Source of the DNA: Lumbricus rubellus
Taxonomy: Eukaryota; Annelida; Clitellata; Crassiclitellata; Lumbricidae
DNA length: 64,000 bases
Assembly: GCA_945859605.1 (NCBI GenBank)
Contig: OX243814.1
Location: 29,253,307-29,317,306, forward strand
Direction of reading: 5' to 3'
The position numbers and the translations under genes are program-made. The notes under the pieces were generated by a model. That model was not told the origin of the DNA. It was given only the letters and a program-made list of their open reading frames with translations, and searched no databases. The number at the start of each line of letters is the position of its first letter. The first letter of the stretch is position 1. This document shows, piece by piece, positions 47,401 through 60,301 of this stretch.

Positions 47401-50400
47401 AAGTGCCAGGACGCCCCTTACCTTTCCAAAAGTCCAAAAGTGCCAGGACGCTCCTTACCTTTCCAAAAGAAGTGCCAGGATGCCCCTTACATTTTCAGGT
47501 GTGCTGGCCAAATAGGTGGCAGGACGGCATAGAGATTTGAAAATAAGTGCCAGGACGCCATCCATGACCGTCCTGCCACACTTTAAGCCCTGTATGTACA
47601 CCGTGAGTCAAAAAAAAACTAAGCCAAATTGTTTTTCATATATCTCTAATGCCTGATAACATATCACGCTAACATTTTCCAAATATTTAGAGAAGTGGAC
47701 CAAGAATATGATTCCAAAATTTCATGAGGTAAAGTTGAACGGATAAAAAGATATGAATATTTAAATTTCATATGCCGAAATTTCAGTTTACAAGCAATTT
47801 TCTGTTACATTCAATAAAATGTTTCCTTATATCTCCAATTCCTGATGGTTAATCATTCTAAATTTTTCCAGTTATGTAGAGAATTGAACTAACAATATGA
47901 CCCCAACAGTATGGTTTGATTATTTAATTAATTAAGATGCTTAAAATGTCCTCCTCCTGCTTGAACGCAAGCCTGGAAGCGCTAGCGCCATGCATTACGC
48001 AACAGCATCGTCAATTATCCTATGGTCCAGGCCTTCCCACACTTCCAACAAGCATTGGTTGCTTCAGATCGTTTATATCATGGATTGTTGTCTGGTAGAC
48101 TCGGTCTTGCATCACACTCCACACTTTATAGTCGACAGGATTCAAATCTGGGCTGTTCGGAGGCCATAATGTGGGAGAAATGAAGTCTGGCGTCTCTCTT
48201 GTCAGCATTTCGATGGTTTCCTTGGCTCTGTGGGCTGGCGCTGTTCTGTTGAAAAAGAAAGCAGTCTTCTGGGGCTATAGATTTCTGATAACAGGTGGAA
48301 GATGTTGTGACAGCAGAATATTGCGATAATATACTCCGTTAATTTTACTCCAGGATCCCTGAAGACCAAAATTGGGAACTATCAAGCATCAAAACCGCAA
48401 CGAACACCATAGCAGACTTGCTGAAAACAGAAATTTATGGAGATGAAGTTTAAATATTCATATCTTTCTATTCGTTCAAATTTATGACATGATATTTTGG
48501 AATCCTATTCTTCGTTCAATCCTCTAAATATCTGGAAAATTTTGGTATGATTAATTATCAGGCATTGGAGATATAAGAAAAACAGTTTAGCTTACTTTTT
48601 ATTGAATCTGGCAGAAAATTGTTTGTAAACTGCAATTTCGGCATGTGAAGTTGTAAGATTCATATCTTTTCATCCGTTCAAGTTTATCTCTTGAAATTTT
48701 GGAATCATATTCTTGGTCCACTTCTCTAAATATTTGGAAAATTTTAGCCTGATATGTTATCAGGCATTAGAGATATATGAAAAACAATTTGGCTTAGTTT
48801 TTTTTGACTCACGGTGTATTTATGTGCACTTGTTATAGTGCCCCTTCGAGAAATCTTCTCAGAAGCGCTCCTGACTACAGTGTGGACACTGAATCGAAGT
48901 TTCATGCTGAAGCGCTGAGCAACTGCAAGTGAAAGACTTGCCCAATGGCCTAACACGGCAGCTTGAGAGGTGGATTCGAACCTGCAACCCTCCGGCTGCA
49001 AGGCAACGAACATACCCACCACCACCCCACCGCGCCCCACAGTGATGCCTCTTTCTGTTAGGATGGAAGATTGTTGAATATTGAATGAGCTTAATAATTT
49101 ATGTAATTCAGCAGGTTTGCTAGTATTGATTGAGGAACCGTGAAGTGTTGGTGTGTATGTATCAAATCATTTCTATTGTCTAAGGCAAATCATTTCGATA
49201 TAGGCAAAGGTATTAAAGAAGATGGCCAACTTGGTATGGACAGCTTGGCTTTTATACGTGAAAGAGCTTGAGGGAGAGAGCCGAAGGACTTGTGTCGTTA
49301 GGAAATTTATTTTGTGCTGGGTTGCAAGCACTCTTAAATTCTTAATTGAGTTCGGTTGTACGAATTTTTTTCCAGAAACCGGGTCGAATTAACAAAAGTC
49401 GTGGAGAGGCGAATTCTCACTATGGCAAGGCAACGCAACAGCTGATTGTTAGTAACTTCACAATGCAGGATTCAGGATCTTACAACTGTGTAGTAACGGA
49501 TCATGATGAAAAGTCAGGGTCTTCTCAGATCAGCATGACAGCTTCCGGTAGGAATGATTTGCACGTACAATGATTGAAATTCTTTGCATTTTCATTTGCC
49601 GGTACTCTATTTATCGCATCCAACTTTGTGTTTTCACTCATTCACCAACCCCATATAAGGGTGAAGAATGGCCAAGTGAGTTTTGGGTGCACTTGTTGTT
49701 GTGTAACCTTCTTCCAAGTAAAGCACCGATTAAGCACATTGATGCTAAAACTTTACTATATACAGTACTAAGTATTGAGTACTTAGTATCTTATCACCAG
49801 CTCCAATTAGCCAAAGGATTTTCCTAATAAGCTATTTGCTAACGCAATGGAGTGTAAACGTCTTAATGGTCTTTTAAGAAAATTGACCCGTTCAAGCTTC
49901 CTTCCTACCGATTTTCCTAGTTTTGACGCACTCTGTTCTAGACCTGATTCTGCTCTTTTCCGCTCTATCCTCTTAAATCCTTGTCACATTCTTCACGACC
50001 TCCTCCCTCCTCATATGGTTATTCCATAGAATACTCGACCTAGGCCACGTAATCTAACCCTTCCGAGAGTTGATTCTTTTGCCAAACAAAGTTTTATTAT
50101 GCGAATGCTGTATAACTTTGCATGAATGTTTTCTATTATTTATTTCCTCTGTAAACTAATGTGCATTTGCTGGTGGTCTATTAAAAAATATTCCTCCTTA
50201 CTTACTTACTTATTAATTTGGAATATAATGGTTTTTAGCAATGCAGTAGAAATAGCGTTAAGGCTAGATTGATATACGTCAAAGGCTAGAATTTTACGAT
50301 TCCTCGTCTCAAACGTTTCCAGATTAAAACAAATCATCCAGTTATGTCTTTGTTAATGTTTATTAGAGCCAATTAAAGTTAACCTGTAATGCTTAGACAG

Positions 50401-53227
50401 CACTATCAGCCGAGCCATTCTGCACATCTTGCACTGATGAATTTTTGCCTTAGGCCTAAAAAAAAGTTGTGTTTCCGGTAACAGAGTGAAAAAAATTGGG
50501 TAGGTAGGTCGGAAAATATTTTTATTTTGGTAAAATATTTTTATGCAGTGACTATCTGAAAAAGTATACCCCACTAGTCTTTTTTGCACGCTGCAACAAA
50601 GTACGTGTTCTAAGCAAGTATAAACTGCCTATTTCCCGACTCTCTGCACCTAAAACTGCTTTAGAAACAGTCCTATTAATTTCATTTTGTTGACGTCTTT
50701 TCTGTTATGTCAATACAAATGGGTTTTTTTAAGTTAAAAAAATTCACAAAAATATTTGGGTCGCGGCCGTAAAAATGGGTCGGTCGGGTTACCGGAAACA
50801 CAACTTTTTTTTTACGCCTTAGCATTCTTTTCATTTCTTAACTACATAGGTTGAATTTGTGACCTTTAGTTGCCTTGTTTGGTGTCGTTTGTTGTATAGA
50901 ATGATCACGTACATATTTAGCGCACATTAGAAAATGAACAGATATAATCGATTAATCGTGCCATTGTAGAGAAGACATTTGTCATCTTGACCACCGTACA
51001 ACCAGAGGTAGAGGTACAAAGGTACAAACCGAATTTTAATCTGTCAGTGGACGTTACTGCGTACCCTGTTCCACAGATGCGATGGTTTAAGGATGATCGG
51101 GATATCAAACTGTTGCCTGACAGGTGATATTTCTTTGTGCATTTATATTTCTTTATATTATGAGGAAAGTATTTACGTCACGTCATATCTTGGCTTATTG
51201 TCTTTTTGGATTTTGCTATTTTTGAGTTGTGGAATCATGGTTTGTGTGTGGTTATTTATTTCAATAATGTTTAGCATTTTTTTTATTATTGGTTGTTGTT
51301 GTTGTTTCTGCTGTTTTTGTGTATTCTATTGTTTATTGACATTTTTTCCTGATTTCAAATATTGTCTGAATATTTAGTGTGAGCTGCTGATTGATGTTTA
51401 CACTAATCTTAACGATATTGTTTGTGGCTTTGGTTGTTATTATACGTACTTGCAAGTTCATCTGAGTAGATGTTAGAAGGCACGTGCTTAGCTGTGTAGA
51501 AAAAAAAGTAGAAGAGGAGGTGGAGGAGGAAGAAGAAGAAGAATAAGGGGAGGAAGCTGATGAGGAACAGGAAGATGACAAAGATGAGGAAGAGGAAGAA
51601 GATGATTGTTCCCACTGATAGTTTGTAAAGTCCATGTGCTCATCAAGTGAAAGCAGGAACAAGATTTCTACTCCAATGCATTTGTATTCCAACTTCCGAT
51701 TTGACAGTGTAGCACTCTAATAGCCTAGCATCACTCCTCGCTGAGGAAGCGACTTTAAAATGAAATTTATTTTAATTATTCAAAACCAAGATTAGTAAAT
51801 TGTTGCAATTTGCTCTTCTTTTTCCAATGCTTTGAAAACAAGGTTGTTAATGCATTGTGACATGAACCAGAGTCCTTACTGCAGTTGGTTTCATGTAATA
51901 TTCTTGTCTTTATAAATACCTGTAAAATGAAAAAAATTTAAAATGATTTTCTTGTTTCCCATGCCTCAATCTTTGGCGAATCTTAAAAATATTCATTGGA
52001 CCTTAAAGACAGCTTTTGTGGATGCTAATGCAATGTCTTGGTCACTTGAGGAAACACTTAATTGAATTTTAATGCACTTACTCTATAGTTTGTTTATTTT
52101 TTGTTTTAGCAAAGACAGGTACAGTGGCTGGAACACAGGACAGCTGGTTATACACAGCGTACAACCTTTGGATGCTGGTGTCTATACTTTGAGAGCCGAG
52201 AACAAAGATGCCATGAGTTCATTGAATATCACACTTCTCGTAAACGGCAAGTTTTTCTTTGCTTTTTAAAATAATTTCTAATCCAAAGACGTCCACTATC
52301 TAGTCTTTTTATTCAAACTCAATTCTGTGTTTTAATCTTCAAGTGATATAAATGATTCCACTAATTTAATCTGAGGCTTACACTTAATATAATATCCATG
52401 GTAGCTGGACTGTGGTGATGGCTATTGGCATGGACAGCTCAGTTTTGGCATCATTTGCATATTGGTTGTTACACAGACCTCAACTTAGAGGTTGTTCCTT
52501 TACATCATATAAGATAAGATAAGAATATTCTTTAATATACCAATTGCTAACCGCATTTTGGTGTACAGACAATCGGACATGGTATAATAAACAAACATAC
52601 ATAATTTCTATATCCAACCAATGTCAAAATGTTTTCAAATAGCACAAAATCCTACATGTAGGTCCAAAATCCAATATAAATTTTTATTTAAAATAGAAAT
52701 TGTGTTCTTTTAATGACCAACAATTTATGCTGCACTTTATATGGGTGAAGCTCCTTGCTGCCTAGAGAGCTGTGATCTGATTAGGTGACCTATCTCAGCT
52801 GCAAAAACTTCTTAAACTTAAACCTGGACACTTCACGCTACTTACCTCTACATGTTATCTTGTTGCTGGTTACTGCATCATCCCAGTTTTGCATTAGCCT
52901 ATTTATGATTTTTCAGTCAGATTCTGATTAAAGTTCTTATTCATATATTTTTGTTTCAGATGCACCATCTGCGAAGATAATCACACCAGTCACCAATCCC
53001 TCTCTGTATTTGGCAAACGGCAATTACAACCTTGACTGTCATTCGGAGGGCTTTCCGGAACCGGAAATCAGCTGGTTGTGGCAGAAGTGTGATGATGCTG
53101 TATGCGCGGTGGAGGACAGCAAGTGGGAGCCAGCACAGCAATCAAGAAATGGTCCTTGGGTAATAATTATAAGTTGTATTTGTCTGTTTTGAGCTGCTGG
53201 AGTTGTGTTGAAGTTACTCCATCTCTC

Positions 53228-53319
<92 letters not shown>

Positions 53320-56300
53320 TCTGTCTGCCTCTGTCTGAGTCTCTACTTTTTCTGCCCGTCTTTCTTCTTTTATCTCTCTTCTGTTGCCTAACTCTATCTC
53401 ATCTTGCCTACAGAACTGCTATACATTACTTTACATCAGAGGTTCTCAACCGGTGTGTCGCGACACACTAGTGTGTCGCGAGGCGACCGGAGGTGTGTCG
53501 CGTAAAAGTGGTGTGTCGCTGGTGTGTCGCGAAGAATTGGTGTGTCGCGACACAACGTCGTTCTTGCAGTACACTGACTTGTTCACTTTAGCAGTTTGGC
53601 AGGTGTAATCTGTGAGAATACAGGCAATTCGAAGGACTTCATTTATCTATTCCATTTGATCTCAATCGGGAGCAGCCAAAATGTTTGCCTTATAAGCCCA
53701 CATGCACTGCCTATGTAGGCCTGCATGAACATAGACTACAGTAAACTCAATAAGACGTCAGCGAGCGCACCGATTAAAATTATATCCAATGCTGTACGGT
53801 AACCTTCGAAAATAATGAGGGAATTATCATGAAGAAAAAAACCTTGCGATTCTAAAATTGATGACGCGGAAAAGTTGTTTGCGTATTCAGAAAGTGACAA
53901 TTTACAATATAGGCTAGGCTAAGGAAGGTGCACAAGGTCCAGGGACCCAGAAGTCCCAATGACACGGTTTTTAACTAAAAAAATTCTGTAGGTCTGCACA
54001 TTCCAGTTTCCGTTACATTTATTCGACGTTTTGAAGGGCGTTTATAGTTTCGGTTGTCTTCAGCTACCTTTATTCCATGTTTCCTGTTTTGTCTTGAGCT
54101 ATCAGTGGTTTGGACTATGGACAATTTTGGCTTTTTTAAATCTAAAACTCATAATTATAACTCATATATGGCTATTTGCAGTCGTTGGTCTCAGTTGTAC
54201 CCTAAGTAGAGCGTAGGCCCTATACGTGTTGTACTCACAAAGCCTCAAATATAGGTCTATACTATAGGTAGAATCGCAAGATTTTTTTTCTTCATGATAA
54301 TTCCCTCATTTTTTAGCGATATGCACATGACAATTGCATGGTGTGTCGCGAAATTTGGCTGCAAGTTTAGGTGTGTCGCGCGCCAAAAAAGGTTGAGAAC
54401 CTCTGCTTTACATTAACAGTACTGCAATGTACAACTGTGCGTGTGTGTATCTCTTTTCATGTGTTACCGATGCACTCAGACTTTTGCATTGTACTGTTTT
54501 CTTCATGGCAGGTACTTTCCAGAGGTAAGGACTCCAGGTTGACTGCAAGTGCCAAAGAGTCTGGTCAGTTCAAATGTGTGGCCTCGAACAAAATTGGAAA
54601 TGGCTCAGACGCAGCCCAGTTTTATGTGACAGGTCAGTTTTTTAATAGGGATTCTCTTTCTATACTCTATACTCTATGTTTGTATGTGCACTTGTTATAG
54701 CGCCCCTTCAAGCTCTCTCTACTCAGAGGCGCTCCCGATGCAGAGCGGACACTGCATCGGAGTTTTCACGCCGAAGCGCTGAGCAATTGCGAGTGAAGGA
54801 CTTGCCCAAGGTCCTTACGCGGCGAGGTGGATTCGAACCCCGAACCTTCCGGCTTCAAGGCAACGACGCCACCACTAGACCACCGCGCCCCACATTATAG
54901 CTTAGGTACAAGTACCTATGTACCGGTGTCTGTGTATGTGTGTTTGTGTGTATGTGTATATCTTCAACGGTCTTCTAGGTAGTTTTTCTAGAGAGTCAGG
55001 TTTCTGACTGGTCTTGGATAGCGTCCATCAGCCTATGCCCATGTCTATCCAAACATCAGTTATCTCCTGCGTTATTGCACTGCTCATTAGTAATTAGTTC
55101 GTCCACTCTGTTTTGTTTACTTTGTATGTAACACATGTGAAAATGAAAATTCTGCATCTCAAAAGTTGACTGATTTCTACCGAATATTTATGTGTTTTGC
55201 CCTTGCGAACTTTGAGTTCAACGAAATATCCATGCGGTGTTCATTAATCATGATTAAAGTGTTTATTCCAGGTTGGTCTAATTTGGAGACGTGTCCGTTT
55301 TCGCTTGGTGCCTCCTCTGATTACAATTAGACCTCAGTGTGAATTAAATTATGCTTAATGCTTCATAATTAGCATGATAAAATTGATGATAATGATGATG
55401 GTAAAATTCTGGATCTGTTTTTTGGTGTTTTCCTTTTGATTTAGCCATTCGGTTAGCAGTCCGTATTTGTCTTCTAATACTTCCGCAGAATATTTTTAAT
55501 GAAGGAAGTTCAATCAACTTAAGCACTTATAATGTGTGATTACATAGCACCTGTTCAATGCATGTGCAATGTGCTTATTTTTATTTAGCACCTTTTAAGA
55601 ATCTGTAACTGTAAAGTGGGTGGGTATGTTCGTTGCATTGCAGCCAAAGGGTTGCAGGTTCGAATCCACCTCAAGCCACCACGTAGGGACCATGAGCAGG
55701 TCCTTCACTCACAATTGCTCAAGAGCTTCAGCGTGAAACTCCGATTCAATGTTCGCGCTGTAGTCAGGAGTGTTTCTGAGTAGAAACCTTGAATGGGGCG
55801 CAATGTCAAATGCACATACATTATGTTTAACCGATTTAAAGATGTGTAATGTAAGCTGAAAATGGTAAAGAAAAACTGTTATATAGCACCTTTTAGATAA
55901 TGTCATGTTTTATATTTGGATATTTAACGAAAATGGAAGTCTGTTTTTTTAAATACAGTTTAGAATTTCTGAAAATTATAATGAATTTTCATTGTTTTTT
56001 CGGGGTGGTATAGATGTAAAAGATGGCTTTGGAATCCTACCAAACTATTCGAGTCCTGCTATTGAGGGTGAGAGCATCAGCGTCTCGTGTTCAGTCAGTC
56101 GATTCCTTTTCGACTTCGCTGATGTTTACTGGGTCCAAGATTCACCGATGCGTAGATTCATCTTAGACGACTTGCCGAATCAACAGGACTCGGAAAATCA
56201 ACGGAATAACAGTTTCCAGCCCACAGTTATCAACTTCCAGTAAGTTTGAACATTTAGTCTAGGGCTTAAAGTGTGGCAGGACGGTCATGGACAGCATCCT

Positions 56301-57210
56301 GGCACTTATTTTCAAATCTCTATGCCGTCCTGCCACTTATTTGGCCAGCACACCTGAAAATGTAAGGGGTGTCCTGGCACTTCTTTTGAAAAGATAAGGG
56401 GCGTCCAGTCGCTTCTTTTTTACACTTTTATCACTGATTTAGTCTGATGCCAAGACACCGTAAACAAACACTGTGCAGTTTTGAGATTTGGAGAGGGGTT
56501 TAGGGTAATGGTAAAATCTCTTGCCCAAAGAGTGCATGGATGCAGAATTACTTGCCGCTACCATCCCAAAGGTCCACTCAACCTTCCATTCGGCAGACGG
56601 TGTTGGTAAACTGAGAAATAGGACGAGATGGCACCTTGCATGGCTGCCGACAGTTAAATTCGACTCGTTTAGTAACTTGTTATCATCCGCTCATACTATG
56701 AATTGTTGTCATACGGCGTTGTGTTTGTTTAAAATTAAAATGTTTAGGCCTATTATCTATAGATTATTATAGATTTTTGTTATTATTTTGCAGTTTGCTA
56801 AATAAATAAGCGAGTAAGTAGGACTATTCTTTATTAGACTACCAGCAAATGCACTTTGATTTTGAGAAGAAATAAATATTAGAAACATTTTTGTATTTAA
56901 ATAATACACCATTCTCGTAATAAAACTTATTTAGGCTTCAGTCCAAGGTAGTTGAGAGCATGTGTCTCATGGGTTGCATGTTTGCATGCTACAGCATTGA
57001 ATAACACGCTGGCATGGAGATCAATGGACCCGAGTTCAAGCCCCGTAGGATAGATGTGCCTTATAGGCTGCTATTAGCACGTGTAGGTTCTGTTAGTAGT
57101 TAAGATTTATGTCTTCTGTGATTTGCGTTTTGTGATTTATTTCTTTTGCATAACTGTTCACTGTGAATGGTTGCGGTCTGTCAACTGGATTGTTCAATAA
57201 TGGAAAGGAA

Positions 57211-57244
<34 letters not shown>

Positions 57245-60232
57245 TTGTATGCAATGACCTTTTAAATGCTTTGTTGGCTTAATGTTGCTGAATTATTTTG
57301 CCGTTGATGACTTTTCAGGAATGAATATCACATCGTCAGTACGCTGTCTTTTCCAAGCGTTCGACTCACAGACAATGGCTCCTACTCCTGTGTTGCTCGT
57401 CACCTGCAGCAGGGAAGCGAGCAGTTGCGGAAGATGACGTGGGAATTGACTGTTAACCGTATGTTTTTCAAATCATTCTTATAGCTGCTTTTCTTCTTAC
57501 TATAGGTTCTGCTGGTCTTACCCTTGACCAGTTACCTGAATTTATTCATTTATTTATTTCTCCATTTGCTATAGCGCCCATTCAAGCTCTCTACTCAGAG
57601 GCGTTCCCCAGCTACAGCGCGGACACTGCATCGGAGTTTCACTCCGAAGTGCATGAGCAATTGTGAGTGAAGGACTAGCCCAAGGTCCCTACACCTCGGC
57701 TTGAGGTGGATTCGAACCTGCTCCAAGGCACCGAACCCACCACTACACCAACGCGCTTTTTGGTTAGTACGCACTAGGGTGTCCCACCAAAACATTTTTC
57801 TTGAAATTCTTAGGTCTCACCAGTCACAAAGTTTCCTATGGAGATGATAATATTTGTGTAATTTTTGTAAATTTTTAAAATAATTTTTAGGGGTCCCCCT
57901 AGGAGCCCCAAATTTTAAGTATAGGGTACAATGATATTCGTGTGCAAATATTTCAATATATTATGAGGTAACGTCATTCAAACCACATATATTTTAGTGC
58001 TTTTGCACAAAATATGATTTGTCCTACAATGTAATTGCTCAAAAATGTTATGCTGTATTGTTCTCAGACTGGTTTTTGCAGTTACTTTACTGAAATTTGA
58101 CAAAATTGATATATGCACTGACTTTCATATATTATTAGAGTTTGGAATATTATCTAACCAATTTTGACTACTATGATAATTAATCCAACCAGTTATTAAG
58201 AAGATAGTTTACTTTGAGATGGCACATTGGTACACAGTACCACAGTACCAAATGTGAAATAGTCACATGTTTGGTCCAATCAGTAGTTCACTACATGTGA
58301 AGAAGTGACTCAAGTGAGTCATGGTTGGAATTTGGGAAGTCCTTTCGGTGTTTTTCAACAGCTTGCAATAAGAACTATTTTCATTTGTTGCAACATTAAA
58401 TGTCTGTATAATTATGCGATTTCCCAGATGGTCAAGTAGCAGCAGGGCTCTCTAGAAGCTGTCGTTAATGCCAGTAGTCTGGAAATAGCTTTAAGCTCTA
58501 GTAAAGTTTGGAAGAAATTTGACCAAGCGAGATCCGAGTTCGAGGTCATGTGGAGTATGAGATTTGCTTTCTTTAGAAGTGTTAAGAGATCGGAAAACAG
58601 TACAAGAGTTGCATGGTCTGAACTGAAGTACCAAGAATGGCATTGCAAATAGTCCAACTCGAAAAATGGTTCAAACGTTTTAATACATGCGAATCATTAT
58701 CTGTTAAACAGATGACAGTCTCGTTTCCATATAACAGTAACTACATTTTTTATTGAGTATTAATATAACGGCCCGAAGCTGATGCTTCATTTAACATCCT
58801 GTTATTCAGATTATCGATAAATATACGATTATCCTGGTCTCGGTATTGCTGCACTTAAAGCAATGCAATGCCATTCTTGGCACTTCTGCAACAAATGAAA
58901 AACAGTTCTTATTGCAAGCTGTTGAAAAACACCGAAAGGACTTCCCAAATTCCAACCATGACTCACTTGAGTCACTTCTTCACATGTAGTGAACTACTGA
59001 TTGGACCAAACGTGTGGCTATTTCACATTTGGTACTGTGGTACTGTGTACCAATGTGCCATCTCAAAGTAAACTATCTTCTTAATAACTGGTTGGGTTAT
59101 CAACTTATCATGGTAGTCAATTATGGTTAGTTTATATTCCAAACTCTAATAATATACGAAAGTCAGTGCATATATCAATTTTGGTAAATGTCAGTAAAGT
59201 AACTGCAAAACCAGTCTTAGAACAATACAGCATAACATTTTTGAGCAATTAAATTGTAGGACAAATCATATTTTGTGCAAAAGCACTAAAATATATGTGG
59301 TTTGAATGACGTTACCTCATATATTGAAATATTTTCACACGAATATCATTGTATCCTATACTTAGAATTTGGGGCTCCTAGGGGGACCTCTAAAAATTAT
59401 TTTAAAAATTCAAAAAAATTACACAAATATTATCATCTCCATAGGAAACTTTGTGACTGGTGAGACCTAAGAATTTCAAGAAAATGTTTTGGTGGGACAC
59501 CCTAGTACGCACATCTGATGCACCTCTGTGCATACAGATTCAGGTCAGTGACCACCCTCATGCGGCTATTTTCATCTAACCCAATATACTAACAATAGAA
59601 GATTTATCTTTGGCAAGCGTCCTATGCTTTGAAGTTAGAAGAATTTGTCAATTGAATCAATTGAATCAATTCATTAATTACTACGGTATAAATCTCTCTG
59701 ACATTGATGATAATAAAATATAGAAAATAAATAGAAATAATATAGTAACCATCTGCTGTTTCTAGCTGTGCAAACGGTGAATCCTCTGTCGCAACTTACT
59801 GTTGAACCTCTGATATTCGCCAACCAAGCAGAAAATTTAACGGATCATGGACCAGCTCGACCGACAGGACTTCTGGGACATCTCAACATCATTATTCCTC
59901 TGGCGGTCTGTCTGGTCATGGTCGTCGGTGCATTCATTGCTGCCACTCTTTGTCTCTGTAAAAGACCAAACTACAACAAAAAGGTAAACTCTATGCTCAG
60001 TCCACTTCAAAATATGATTTCATTACGGGAATATTTATTGAACCATTTGTACAAACCATTAGCAGTGCTTATTGTATTGTATTGTATCTGACCGTTTACA
60101 AAGTGCTTTTCGTCCTTTCGGAAGTGCTCCCAGTGCTTGCACCCTGAGAGAAAAGGCAGGTTTTGAGATGAGACAGAGACAGAGAGAGACAGAGAGAGAT
60201 ACAGAGACAGACAGAGACCGAGAGAGAGAGAC

Positions 60233-60301
<69 letters not shown>

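Noticed and set aside
52240..52245. GT donor (GTAAAC) for receptor exon 8
   Set aside because: It would join the next exon in a frame that hits TAA within seven codons, while GCAAGT at 52247 gives the conserved domain junction.
54829..54882. tRNA gene
   Set aside because: Box A and B are present, but the flanking body is a repeated SINE and no full cloverleaf is evident.
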